Shown: positions 38,901-45,984 of the stretch, piece after piece | Position numbering within the stretch: the stretch's first letter is position 1 | Layout of the letters: each line of letters begins with the position of its first letter | The notes under the pieces: model-generated | The model's database searches: none | Told to the model about the DNA's origin: nothing | Seen by the model: only the letters and a program-made list of their open reading frames with translations | Program-made: the position numbers and the translations under genes | Source of the DNA: Streptomyces sp. SAT1 | GTDB lineage: Bacteria; Actinomycetota; Actinomycetes; Streptomycetales; Streptomycetaceae | NCBI RefSeq assembly: GCF_001654495.1 | Contig: NZ_CP015849.1 | Span: forward strand, 3,137,501 to 3,201,500 | Direction: 5' to 3' | Length of the DNA stretch: 64,000 bases

Positions 38901-39106
38901 CCGGCGCGGGCGGCGGCGTCGGCGGCGTTCTGCGCCAGCTCGACCACGAGCCGGTCGCGGTAGCCGCCGAGGACCAGGTCCTCCTCGGCGTTGGCGTCCT
39001 CACGGAACCTGGCCGGGCTGGTCGCCCAGGCGTCCAGCACACCGCGGCGCAGGCGCGCGGTCCCGAACGGGTCTCCCCCGGCGGAGGGCTGCACCAACAT
39101 GCTCAC
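35930..39106 (-). CDS. Sacsin/Hsp90-like ATPase-domain protein
   Basis: About 1058 residues. The N-terminal GHKL (Hsp90/sacsin-type) ATP-binding domain has RLVVELAQNAADAAARAG (N box, about residues 50-67) and RVASVGRFGVGFAAVLAVTD (G box, about 114-133). The remaining 850 residues are acidic and helix-rich with no domain I recognise. In actinobacteria this long protein is conserved as a sacsin-N-terminal-domain protein, often mislabelled Hsp90. GTG at 39106 is preferred because GAGGAG lies 7 nt before it; ATGs at 39121, 39112 and 39100 are badly spaced. It is 117 bp downstream of DUF3027 on the same strand, so the two may be functionally linked. Confidence 0.8.
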   Translation of the reverse strand: MSMLVQPSAGGDPFGTARLRRGVLDAWATSPARFREDANAEEDLVLGGYRDRLVVELAQNAADAAARAGVPGRLRLTLRDGVLVAANTGAPLDATGVESLSTLRASAKRDTGDGRVASVGRFGVGFAAVLAVTDEPAVVGRHGGVRWSLAEARNLAEETARHSPGLGDEIRRRDGHVPLLRLPFAAEGTAPGPYDTAVILPLRDTAAADLAERLLRAVDDALLLALPGLAEVVVETGDDAPRTLRRRTEGALTVVEDTREGTTRWRTAGAHGPLTADLLADRPVEERLRPRWSLTWAVPVDEDGAPRAPRTSPVVHAPTPSDEPLGVPALLIASFPLDTTRRHTAPGPLTDFLAQRAADAYAGLLADWRPVSDALIGLVPGPLGKGELDGTLRQAILERLPRTAFLPPAAAHRDGPDTADTADNLDGADTADELPAALRPRDAEVVEGAGAETVRVLAEVLPTLLPAGLERRVELRTLGVARVPLTDAVDRLAGLEKEPGWWRRLYDSLAGVDPDRLTGLPVPLADGRTTIGPRQVLLPTGDAVAVADPEVLARLGLKVAHPDAAHPILEKLGALPATARAVLTTPQVRAAVAASLDEDGGAWDEDTPDAEELADTVLALVRDAGLEPGDEPWLGALALPDEDGELAPAGELVFPGGPFAQVMREGELPSVDGELAARWGEQPLAACGVLVDFALVRATDVVLDPDELEPREADFPEPDDPGLLDAVDVWCEDVLDRFPDTPVPPVATELVAVRDLDLVDDDQWPRALALLARPPLRDALTQPVRILLPDGTHEVVRPYTAWWLRGHPVLGGRRPAGLRAAGSDPLLRGLYDEADATGFEDEQVLRALGVRTSVAALLDEPGGAAELLDRLADPERPVAPAQLHALYGALADLDPEQVTLPDELRAVVDGRVEVVDAAEAVVCDSPDLLPFTAGVPLLPVRPARAAELAELLQVRRLSESVTGAVDSEGTEHGVPEPVRVLLGPRTPAAYVEHEELVVDGTELDWRLTDDGVLHAATLEGVAAGLAWAAGQWPRRFEVAALLEDPTRTEELARDRWFD

Positions 39107-39223
39107 GTTCATTCTCCTCATGAGGGTGAGGAGAAGGTACCGCGCCGCCGGGAACGGGTGCGCGGGGTCCCGGGCCAGGGGCTGAAGCCCGGGTCCGGGG
39201 CCGGGGCCCGGGTCAGGCAGGCC

Positions 39224-40147
39224 CTACGAGTGCCCCAGTTCGGCGGTCTCGTCGTCGGTGACGGGCACCGAGCCCGAGTCGGGGGCGGGACGCAGCGGGA
39301 AGGGGTCCACGCGGGTCTCGTCGACGACCGGCGGGGCGGGCTGGGGCGGCTTCGGCATGACGGCCGCCTCGGAGTGGCCGCCGCAGCCGTACGCCAGGGA
39401 GACGACGCGGCCGTCCGCCGGGGAGAACTCGTTGGCGCAGATCCCGAAGGCCTGGCCCAGCGAGCCGCCGACGGGCACCAGGAAGGCGCAGCTCACACAG
39501 GACGCCGGGGCCGCCTGTGCCATGGGCGTCTGCGGGCCGTACGCCTCCTCCCAGCGGTCGGCGGCGGTGTGCAGGCCGTAGCGGGACAGGACGCGGGCGC
39601 GGCCCATGCCCAGTTCCTCGGCGACCGCGGCGACGGAACCGCGCGAGGGCGCGGTGGGCAGGTTCCGGGGCGGGCCGGCGGTGACGTCGGCGTCCTCGGC
39701 CTCCGCCAGCTCGGCCATCTCCTCGGAGACGGCCGAGTTCGGCGCGGGCTCGTCCTCGCCGGAGAAGCCGGGCTCCAGGCGCAGATCCTCGGCGTCGGTG
39801 GGCAGCAGGTCGCCGGGGCCCATGTCGCCGGGGCGCAGCCGCTCGCTCCAGGGCACCCACTCGGGGGCGAGCAGGGCGTCGGGGCCGGGCAGCAGGACGG
39901 CCTCGTCCAGGGTGACGATCTTCGCGCGGGAGGCGCGGGCCACGGTCACCGCCCAGCGCCAGCCCCGGTAGCCCGGTTCCTTGCACTCGAAGAAGTGGGT
40001 GACGACGCGGTCGCCCTCGGACACCAGGCCCGCGTGCTCGCCGACGACGCCGGGGGCCGCCGCCTCCTCGGCTGCGGCACGGGCGAGGTCGACCGCCTCG
40101 GCGCACAGGCGGTCGGGGGTGCGGCTTCGCGTGGTCGCTGCGCTCAC
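39224..40147 (-). CDS. DUF3027 family protein
   Basis: 307 residues of the actinobacterial DUF3027 family. It begins with a helical SAATTRSRTPDRLCAEAVDL, then a conserved FFECKEPGYRGWRWAVTVAR (about residues 52-71) and PEWVPWSERLRPGD (about 95-108). The C-terminal part has a cysteine set (ASCVSCAFLVPVGG, GICANEF, AYGCGGHSEA) that could bind zinc. Function unknown. It lies upstream of the sacsin-like gene and faces the repeat-rich gap to its right. Confidence 0.85.
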   Translation of the reverse strand: MSAATTRSRTPDRLCAEAVDLARAAAEEAAAPGVVGEHAGLVSEGDRVVTHFFECKEPGYRGWRWAVTVARASRAKIVTLDEAVLLPGPDALLAPEWVPWSERLRPGDMGPGDLLPTDAEDLRLEPGFSGEDEPAPNSAVSEEMAELAEAEDADVTAGPPRNLPTAPSRGSVAAVAEELGMGRARVLSRYGLHTAADRWEEAYGPQTPMAQAAPASCVSCAFLVPVGGSLGQAFGICANEFSPADGRVVSLAYGCGGHSEAAVMPKPPQPAPPVVDETRVDPFPLRPAPDSGSVPVTDDETAELGHS

Positions 40148-40500
40148 AGGTATCGCTTCTCTCCTACGCCGTCTCTCGGGTGCGCCGGCCTGAAGGCGGC
40201 GGGGCGGACGGAGCGGACCCTGGACCGCGTCGACGTCCGCGCCCGATCGCGCTCGGGCGCACCTACGTCATCCATTCTGCGGTATGCACGTAAGGCGCGC
40301 GGCCGAGAACGTTCGCCACGGCGCGCTACGCACGCTACCTTCTCGTCGCCGCTGGGCCTACACCGACGGTGGCTTCACGCCCGCGCGGCGACCTCCGCGG
40401 GGGCGCGCGGGGCGCCGCGGGCGGCTGTGTCGCGGGGGCGGGGGGCGCGAATTCCCGGGGCGGGCGGGGGCGATTTCGGGGCGCGCGGGGCTTGTGGGGC

Positions 40501-40541
40501 GGCTTCTGCGGGGGGCTTCTGCGGGGGGCTTCTGCGGGGGG
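40501..40541. repeat. 13-bp tandem repeat GGCTTCTGCGGGG x3
   Basis: Three head-to-tail copies of GGCTTCTGCGGGG(G), all G-rich on the plus strand, in the gene-free gap. Confidence 0.8.
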
Positions 40542-40589
40542 ACGGCTTCCGGGGTGGCGGCTTCCGGGGGATTCTCCGGGACGGCTTCC

Positions 40590-40631
40590 GGGGCGAGCGG
40601 AACTTCTTTCGGGGCGAGCGGAACTTCTTTC
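40590..40631. repeat. Perfect 21-bp tandem duplication
   Basis: Two identical 21-mers (40590-40610 and 40611-40631) with core GCGAGCGGAACTTCTTTC. The multiple-of-three length and the KEVPLAP heptapeptide it encodes on the minus strand suggest origin inside a former coding frame. Confidence 0.85.
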
Positions 40632-41168
40632 GGCGGGCGGCCGGGGCGCGGGGCGGTCCGGCATGCGGCGGAGGAGGGGGGGCCGGTCCGGGCCGAGGTC
40701 CGGTGTCCGGGGCGCTGGGGGACCGGGAAGCCGGGCTAGCCGGGCTAGCCGGGCGAGCCGGGCGAGTCGACTCCCGGTGGGCGCCACGGGGCTGGGCGGA
40801 TCCGTCCCGGCGGACGGACGTACTCGGAGCCGGGCCGGTCCCGCATCCGGCGGTGAGCCGGAGTCGGGCGACTCACCCCACCCGCCACGCGGCGCGCCGT
40901 CCCTCCGGCCCCTCCTCCCCCCGGGTCGCCCCCTCGGGTCGCGGGCCGTGCGCCGGGCCACCGGGTGTGACCGCCGCGTGCGGCCACCGGGTGCGGCCGT
41001 ACGCGGCGGCCGGGGCAGCGGATGCGGGGGGGTACGGCCGCCGGGGCGCCAGATGCGGGGGCGTGGTCCGGCCGTCGGGCGGCGCGTGCGGGGCCGTCGG
41101 GGCGGTCCGGGACGGGTGTTCGGGGGGTGGTGGCGCTAGGGGCGGCCGTATCGGGGCACTATGACGGA

Positions 41169-42614
41169 GTGGCAGCCGCGAGGACGCCCCCGGAGACCGC
41201 CGGGCTCGAAGAGCCCGAAGAGGTGACGGCGGGCAGCAGCCGGGGCAGCGGTTCGGGCCGGTTCGGCGGTTCCGTCCGCGCGGTGGGCCGTGCCCTGCGG
41301 CTGCCGTTCACCGGCACCGCGCGCGGGATCCGCCGGGTCACGCACGCGCACGGCGCGGGCGAGTCCGGCCTCGGCAAGCTGATCGAGCTGCACGCGGTGA
41401 ACGGCGCCGGTGACGTGATGATCACCGTGGCGCTCGCCTCCACCGTCTTCTTCTCGGTCCCCACCGACGAGGCCCGCGGCCGGGTCGCGCTGTACCTGGC
41501 CATCACCATGGCCCCCTTCACGGTGCTCGCCCCGGTGATCGGCCCGCTCCTGGACCGGCTGCCGCACGGGCGCCGGGCCGCGATGGCCGCCGCGATGCTG
41601 GCCCGCGCCCTGCTCGCGCTGATCATCGCGGGCGCAGCGGCGGGCGGCGGGCTCGAACTGTATCCGGCGGCGCTCGGCGTGCTGGTCGCCTCCAAGGCGT
41701 ACGGCGTGGTCCGCAGCGCGGTGGTGCCACGGCTGCTGCCGCCGTCGTTCTCGCTGGTCAAGGCGAACTCGCGGGTCACGCTCGGCGGACTGCTCGCCAC
41801 CGGGGTGGCCGCGCCCATCGGGGCCGGACTGCACCTCGTCGGGCCGGGCTGGCCGCTGTACGGCGCCTTCGTGATCTTCGTCGCGGGAACGTTCCTGTCC
41901 TTCTCGCTGCCCCGCAAGGTCGACTCCGCCAAGGGCGAGCACCGGGCGCTGCTCGCCGCCGACGCGCCGTCCCGCTCCCACGGGCCGCGCCGCAAGCCGC
42001 CCCGGCGCCCCGGGCTGCGCGGCGTCGGTACGGCCGTCACGCACGCCCTCGCCGCCAACGCGGCCCTGCGCTGCCTGTCCGGCTTCCTGATCTTCTTCCT
42101 CGCCTTCCTGCTGCGCGAGCACCCGCTGGCCGGGCAGAACGCGGCCGTCTCGCTCGGCATCGTGGGCGTGGCGGCGGGCGCGGGCAACGCGCTGGGCACG
42201 GCGGTCGGCGCGTGGCTGCGCTCGCGCGCCCCGGAGGTCATCGTGGTGACGGTCGTCGCGATCGTGCTCGGGGTGGCGGTGCTGGCGGCGGTGCTCTTCA
42301 GCGCGGTCCTGGTGGCGTGCCTGGCCGCGTTCGCCGGGTTCGGGCAGGCGCTGGGCAAGCTGTCGCTGGACGCGCTGATCCAGCGGGACGTGCCCGAGGC
42401 GGTGCGCACCTCGGCGTTCGCGCGCTCCGAGACGCTGCTCCAGATGGCCTGGGTGCTGGGCGGCGCGATCGGCATCGTGCTGCCCCTCAACGGCGTGCTG
42501 GGCCTGTCCGTGGGCGCCGCGATCGTCGCGTGCGGCTGGCTGCCCACGGCCCGGGGCCTGCTGGCCTCCGCCCGCCACGGCGGCGCGCCGGACCGCCCCG
42601 GGGCACCGGCCTGA
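41169..42614 (+). CDS. MFS-like membrane protein
   Basis: 481 residues, about 10-12 membrane segments, of the actinobacterial MFS group with LIELHAVNGAGDVMITVALA at the first helix (about residues 77-96) and GPLLDRLPHGRRAAMA as motif A (about 131-146). The cytoplasmic N-terminus is long (about 70 residues). GTG at 41169 is chosen because similarity begins soon after and CACTAT (41157-41162) lies 6 nt upstream as a possible leaderless -10; the frame continues upstream into the repeat gap without similarity. It precedes DUF2771 and mqnBD on the same strand, but 172 bp separate them. Substrate unknown. Confidence 0.75.
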   Translation: MAAARTPPETAGLEEPEEVTAGSSRGSGSGRFGGSVRAVGRALRLPFTGTARGIRRVTHAHGAGESGLGKLIELHAVNGAGDVMITVALASTVFFSVPTDEARGRVALYLAITMAPFTVLAPVIGPLLDRLPHGRRAAMAAAMLARALLALIIAGAAAGGGLELYPAALGVLVASKAYGVVRSAVVPRLLPPSFSLVKANSRVTLGGLLATGVAAPIGAGLHLVGPGWPLYGAFVIFVAGTFLSFSLPRKVDSAKGEHRALLAADAPSRSHGPRRKPPRRPGLRGVGTAVTHALAANAALRCLSGFLIFFLAFLLREHPLAGQNAAVSLGIVGVAAGAGNALGTAVGAWLRSRAPEVIVVTVVAIVLGVAVLAAVLFSAVLVACLAAFAGFGQALGKLSLDALIQRDVPEAVRTSAFARSETLLQMAWVLGGAIGIVLPLNGVLGLSVGAAIVACGWLPTARGLLASARHGGAPDRPGAPA

Positions 42615-42774
42615 GGGCCCGCGCCACGGCCGCCGCAGCCACAGAAGGGCAGGCCGGCGCGCGGTGCGCCGCGCCGCGGCACGGGAGCGGCCCGCGGGTG
42701 GTCGGGGCGTGCCCCGGGGGGCCGTTCGGGCGCACGCCGCACCCCCGCGTGGCCGGAGGGCTGGACGTGCCCGA

Positions 42775-42780
42775 TAGCCT
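42775..42780 (+). promoter_or_regulatory. -10-like TAGCCT before the DUF2771-mqnBD unit
   Basis: TAGCCT ends 6 nt before ATG 42787; no Shine-Dalgarno sequence fits. It would drive a transcript running through DUF2771, mqnB and mqnD. Confidence 0.45.
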
Positions 42781-42786
42781 TCCGCC

Positions 42787-43254
42787 ATGACCTCGCTGCA
42801 ATCCGCCGTGCGACGCCGCCGCGCCGTCGCCGCCGCCGGCGCCGTTTCCGCCGGACTGCTCCTCCTGACGGCCTGCGACAAGCCGACGCCGATGGCCACG
42901 ATCACCGTGGGCGACGACTCGGTGCACTCGGAGGCGACCTGCTACAACGACGGCAAGGCGATCAAGACCGCCGACCTGCCGAAGTGCCTGAAGTCGGACA
43001 AGTCGATCAAGGTCGACCCCGACGAGACCGTCCGCTTCGGCGTCGACCCGGACATCGCGGACAAGGGCTGGACCATCCTGATGAACGGTCAGCCGCTGAC
43101 CGACTCCAGCAAGAAGTCGTACCGCACCATCCCGGGCAGCGTGTTCTTCAACGCCCAGTACGGCGCCAGCGGCAACTCGACCTGGATCGCCGTCAAGGAG
43201 GGCGACAAGGACGTGACCGGCGTGTGGTCCTTCAAGCTCGAGAAGGACTCCTGA
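42787..43254 (+). CDS. DUF2771 lipoprotein
   Basis: 155 residues. A basic N-terminus (RRRRAVAAAG) and hydrophobic stretch end in the lipobox LLTAC (Cys about residue 30), so the mature protein should be anchored on the outer face of the membrane. The body (TVRFGVDPDIADKGWTILMN; KSYRTIPGSVFFNAQYGASG) matches DUF2771. Function unknown. Its stop lies one base before the presumed ACG start of mqnB, and its last codons carry the ribosome site for mqnB. Confidence 0.85.
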   Translation: MTSLQSAVRRRRAVAAAGAVSAGLLLLTACDKPTPMATITVGDDSVHSEATCYNDGKAIKTADLPKCLKSDKSIKVDPDETVRFGVDPDIADKGWTILMNGQPLTDSSKKSYRTIPGSVFFNAQYGASGNSTWIAVKEGDKDVTGVWSFKLEKDS

Positions 43255-43255
43255 C

Positions 43256-44050
43256 ACGTCCTCCGTACGCGTACTCGTCGCCACCGCGGTCCCGGCCGAA
43301 CGGGACGCGGTGGCGCGGGCGTTCGCGTCCGCCGGGCCGCCGCGCGAGGTGCCGCTGCCCGGAGTGGCCGTGCACCGCGTCGGCGGTCCCGGCACCGGCC
43401 TCGACCTGATCGCGGCCGGCGTCGGCCCCGCCCTGGCCGCCGCGTCCACCGCCACCGCCCTCACCGCCGCCGCGCTCGACGGCACCCCGTACGGCCTGGT
43501 CGTCTCCGCCGGCATCGCGGGCGGCTTCGCCTCCGCCGCGACGGATCTTCCCGGCCCTCCCGGCCTTCCCCGCCTTCCCGGCGCGCCCGTCGGCTCGCTC
43601 GTCCTCGCCGACGAGATCACCGCCGCCGACCTGGGCGCCGAGACCGCCGACGGCTTCCTGCCGGTGACCGACCTCGGCTTCGGCACCGTCACCCACCGTC
43701 CCCCCGAATCACTCGTACGGGCCGCCGCGTCCGCGACCGGCGCGGCCACGGGCACGGTGCTGACCGTCTCGACCGTGACCGGCACCGCCGCCCGCGCCGC
43801 CGCCCTGCGCGCCCGCCACCCCCGTGCCCTCGCCGAGGCCATGGAGGGGTTCGGCGTCGCCGAGGCCGCCGCGGCGCACTCGGTCCCCGTGCTGGAACTG
43901 CGCGCGGTCTCCAACCCCGTCGGGCCGCGCGACCGCGCCGCCTGGCGCATCGGCGACGCGCTCGCGGCCCTGACCGAGGGCTTCGGGAAGCTCGCCCCCG
44001 TACTGGAGAGTTGGAACGCCCATGAGCCCGCAGAACCCGCAGCATCCTGA
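43256..44050 (+). CDS. mqnB: Futalosine hydrolase, apparently with an ACG start codon
   Basis: Cleaves futalosine (or aminodeoxyfutalosine-derived product) to hypoxanthine and dehypoxanthine futalosine in the futalosine menaquinone pathway. It has the nucleoside phosphorylase/hydrolase fold: first strand VRVLVATAVPAERDAV, then AAGVGPALAAASTATAL, VVSAGIAGGFAS, VLADEITAADLGAE and EAMEGFGVAEAAAAHSVPVL (Glu region). The frame contains no ATG, GTG or TTG before GTG 43310, which would delete the first strand. ACG 43256-43258 sits 8 nt after AAGGA (43243-43247) and aligns with the expected Met. Residues about 104-117 (LPGPPGLPRLPGAP) are a repeat-encoded insertion. It overlaps mqnD by 29 bp. Confidence 0.85.
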   Translation, partial: TSSVRVLVATAVPAERDAVARAFASAGPPREVPLPGVAVHRVGGPGTGLDLIAAGVGPALAAASTATALTAAALDGTPYGLVVSAGIAGGFASAATDLPGPPGLPRLPGAPVGSLVLADEITAADLGAETADGFLPVTDLGFGTVTHRPPESLVRAAASATGAATGTVLTVSTVTGTAARAAALRARHPRALAEAMEGFGVAEAAAAHSVPVLELRAVSNPVGPRDRAAWRIGDALAALTEGFGKLAPVLESWNAHEPAEPAAS

Positions 44051-44888
44051 GCAGGTGCGGATCGCCTACTCGCCCTGCCCCAACGACACCTTCGTCTTCG
44101 ACGCCCTCGCGCACGGCCGGATCCCCGGCGCGCCCGCCCTCGACGTCACCTTCGCCGACATCGACGTCACCAACGGCATGGCCGAGCGCGGCGAGCACGA
44201 CGTGCTGAAGGTGTCGTACGCGGTGCTGCCCTACGTCCTGGACGAGTACGCGCTGCTGCCGTGCGGCGGCGCGCTGGGCCGGGGCTGCGGGCCGCTGGTG
44301 CTGACCCGGGAGCCGGACGCCGATCTGAAGGGGCGCACGGTCGCGGTGCCGAGCGAGCGGTCGACGGCGTACCTGCTGTTCCGGCTCTGGGCGGCGGACA
44401 CGGTGCCCGGCGGGGTGGGCGAGATCGTCGTGATGCCGTTCCACGAGATCATGCCCGCGGTACGGGACGGGAAGGTCGACGCCGGTCTCGTGATCCACGA
44501 GGCCCGTTTCACGTACCAGAACTACGGTCTGCACAAGCTCGCCGACATGGGCGAGCACTGGGAGGACACCACCGGGCTGCCCATCCCGCTCGGCGCGATC
44601 ATCGCCAGGCGGTCCCTGGGCGCGGCGGCGCTGACCGGGCTGGCCGACGCGATCCGCGCCTCCGTGCGCGCCGCCTGGGACGACCCCGAGGTGTCCCGGC
44701 CGTACGTCATGGAGCACGCCCAGGAGATGGACCCGGCCGTCGCCGACCAGCACATCGGGCTGTACGTCAACGAGTTCACCGCGGGTCTGGGCGAGGACGG
44801 CTACGCGGCGGTCCGCGGCCTGCTCACCCGGGCGGCGGCCGAGGGGCTGGTACCGGCCCTCGGGCCCGACGCGCTGGCCTTCCCCTGA
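44022..44888 (+). CDS. mqnD: 1,4-Dihydroxy-6-naphthoate synthase
   Basis: 288 residues. Converts cyclic dehypoxanthine futalosine to 1,4-dihydroxy-6-naphthoate in menaquinone synthesis. Periplasmic-binding-protein-like fold with family motifs RIAYSPCPNDTFVFDALAHG (about residues 9-28), FADIDVTNGMAERGEHDVLK, YALLPCGGALGRGCGPLVL and HEARFTYQNYGL with the conserved HEAR His (about 156). The ATG lies within the mqnB end, a translational coupling that fits consecutive steps of one pathway. Confidence 0.93.
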   Translation: MSPQNPQHPEQVRIAYSPCPNDTFVFDALAHGRIPGAPALDVTFADIDVTNGMAERGEHDVLKVSYAVLPYVLDEYALLPCGGALGRGCGPLVLTREPDADLKGRTVAVPSERSTAYLLFRLWAADTVPGGVGEIVVMPFHEIMPAVRDGKVDAGLVIHEARFTYQNYGLHKLADMGEHWEDTTGLPIPLGAIIARRSLGAAALTGLADAIRASVRAAWDDPEVSRPYVMEHAQEMDPAVADQHIGLYVNEFTAGLGEDGYAAVRGLLTRAAAEGLVPALGPDALAFP

Positions 44889-45007
44889 GAGGGGACCCGC
44901 GAGGCGGCCCGGCGGTTCACGCGTGACGGGCCGGCCCCGTCATCCGTCCGGGCCGGTTCAGGCGTCCGTCCGGCCCGGCGTCCGTCCGGGTCGTACGCCC
45001 GCCCGGG

Positions 45008-45391
45008 TCAGACGTCCAGCTGGTCGGCGACCGCGCGCAGCAGCCCGGCGACCTTCTTGCCGGAGGTCTTCTCGGGGTAGCGGCCGCGCTCCAGGGTCTG
45101 GCCGACGCTCTCCAGGAGCGTCGTCAGGTCCTGCACGATGGAGAGCAGTTCGTCCGGCTTCTTGCGCTGGGCCGCCGCGACCGAGGGCGCCGGCTCCAGG
45201 AGCGTCACCGTCAGTGCCTGGTCGCCGCGCTGCCCGGCGACCACGCCGAACTCCACGCGCTGTCCCGGCTTGAGCGCGTCTACTCCGGCGGGAAGGACCG
45301 AGGAATGGACGAAGACGTCACCGCCGTCGTCGCGGGAGAGGAAGCCGAAGCCCTTCTCGCTGTTGAACCACTTGACCTTGCCAGTCGGCAA
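45008..45391 (-). CDS. Cold-shock-domain protein with C-terminal helical extension
   Basis: 127 residues. The cold-shock domain occupies the first about 65 (PTGKVKWFNSEKGFGFLSRD with the RNP1 motif GFGFLS, and VFVHSSVLP as RNP2). The rest is a helical tail (LLSIVQDLTTLLESVGQTLE, then a basic KTSGKKVAGLLRAV). The longer size separates it from the 67-residue CspA types. I chose TTG 45391 (giving MPTGKVKWF) because GAGGGA ends 9 nt upstream; GTG 45400 directly abuts that site. A direct repeat TTGAAC x2 (45425-45430, 45436-45441) lies upstream in the promoter region. Confidence 0.88.
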   Translation of the reverse strand: MPTGKVKWFNSEKGFGFLSRDDGGDVFVHSSVLPAGVDALKPGQRVEFGVVAGQRGDQALTVTLLEPAPSVAAAQRKKPDELLSIVQDLTTLLESVGQTLERGRYPEKTSGKKVAGLLRAVADQLDV

Positions 45392-45658
45392 AGCACACAC
45401 TCCCTCGATCGGTCCCGGACGCCCTTGAACTGCCGTTGAACCACCTTACCGGGGCTCTCCCCCGCCGGACATGTGCTTAACCACGCCCCGTAACGGCTCC
45501 CGGCCGCCGTCCGTCCGGATCCCGACGCCCCGAAGCTCGCTTCCGCGCGCGGTGGCGCGACCGGTCACCGGCCGACCGCCGTCGGACCGCCGCCGGGACT
45601 CCGTCAGGTCGCCGATGGGCTGTCGACGGGCCGTCGACGGGCCGGCCGCGCGGGGGCC

Positions 45659-45664
45659 TACCCT
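45659..45664 (+). promoter_or_regulatory. -10-like TACCCT of the small membrane protein gene
   Basis: TACCCT, the same hexamer as before serC, ends 6 nt before GTG 45671. Leaderless transcription is likely. Confidence 0.5.
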
Positions 45665-45670
45665 GGTCGG

Positions 45671-45919
45671 GTGCGTGACAAGACCCAAGAGAATCCCGCC
45701 CCCGGCGACCGGCTGATCCGGGCCGGGGCCATCGTGTTCTTCATCGGCACGCTGGCCACCATGGTCACGGTGGCGCCCCTGTTCTTCGGGGCGAAGCCGT
45801 TCCCCACCTATATGTTCGGCCTGAGCATGCTCATGGGCGTCGGCTTCCTGGTCGCCGCCGCCGGGGTGCTCCAGTCGATCGCCGCGGGCCGCCGCCAGGC
45901 GCGCGGCGAGGCCGGGTAG
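45671..45919 (+). CDS. Two-segment membrane protein, unknown
   Basis: 82 residues. Polar head VRDKTQENPAPGDRLIRAGA, two hydrophobic helices (AIVFFIGTLATMVTVAPLFF and MFGLSMLMGVGFLVAAAGVL) and a basic C-terminus (GRRQARGEAG), so both ends are probably cytoplasmic. I think it is a conserved actinobacterial family but cannot name it. The stop is followed immediately by the 16-bp tandem repeat. Confidence 0.7.
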   Translation: MRDKTQENPAPGDRLIRAGAIVFFIGTLATMVTVAPLFFGAKPFPTYMFGLSMLMGVGFLVAAAGVLQSIAAGRRQARGEAG

Positions 45920-45920
45920 C

Positions 45921-45984
45921 CGTCAGGCCACGGACTCGTCAGGCCACGGACTCCTCGGGCCACGGACTCGTCAGGCCACGGACT
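45921..45984. repeat. 16-bp tandem repeat x4 across the HAD gene stop codon
   Basis: Four units of CGTCAGGCCACGGACT (third unit with changes in its first half) span 45921-45984. Read on the minus strand, each unit encodes the HAD protein's last residues, E-S-V-A, and a stop, so the duplications lie downstream of the first stop and do not alter the protein. Confidence 0.9.

Larger units (their letters stand above)
40148..41168. other. 1-kb gene-free, repeat-rich gap
   Basis: No convincing gene. Frames on both strands are low-complexity (Pro/Arg/Gly-rich) and lack normal third-position bias. The left 200 bp presumably hold the DUF3027 promoter. Between 40500 and 40760 there are stacked tandem repeats of 13, 21 and about 9-10 bp (GCCGGGCTAGCCGGGCTAGC). 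One minus-strand frame, ending near 40360, encodes KEVPLAPKEVPLAPEAVPEN without any start codon and could be the remains of a Pro/Glu-rich protein gene. The right 150 bp hold the promoter of the MFS gene. Confidence 0.5.

Noticed and set aside
40501..40760. Tandem repeats considered as a CRISPR array
   Set aside because: Units are 9-21 bp, contiguous without spacers, and no cas genes are present.
35384..41164. A 1,926-codon plus-strand frame across the sacsin-like gene, DUF3027 and the repeat gap
   Set aside because: The translation is Gly/Arg/Val/Ala-rich shadow sequence with no domain, and real genes occupy the opposite strand.
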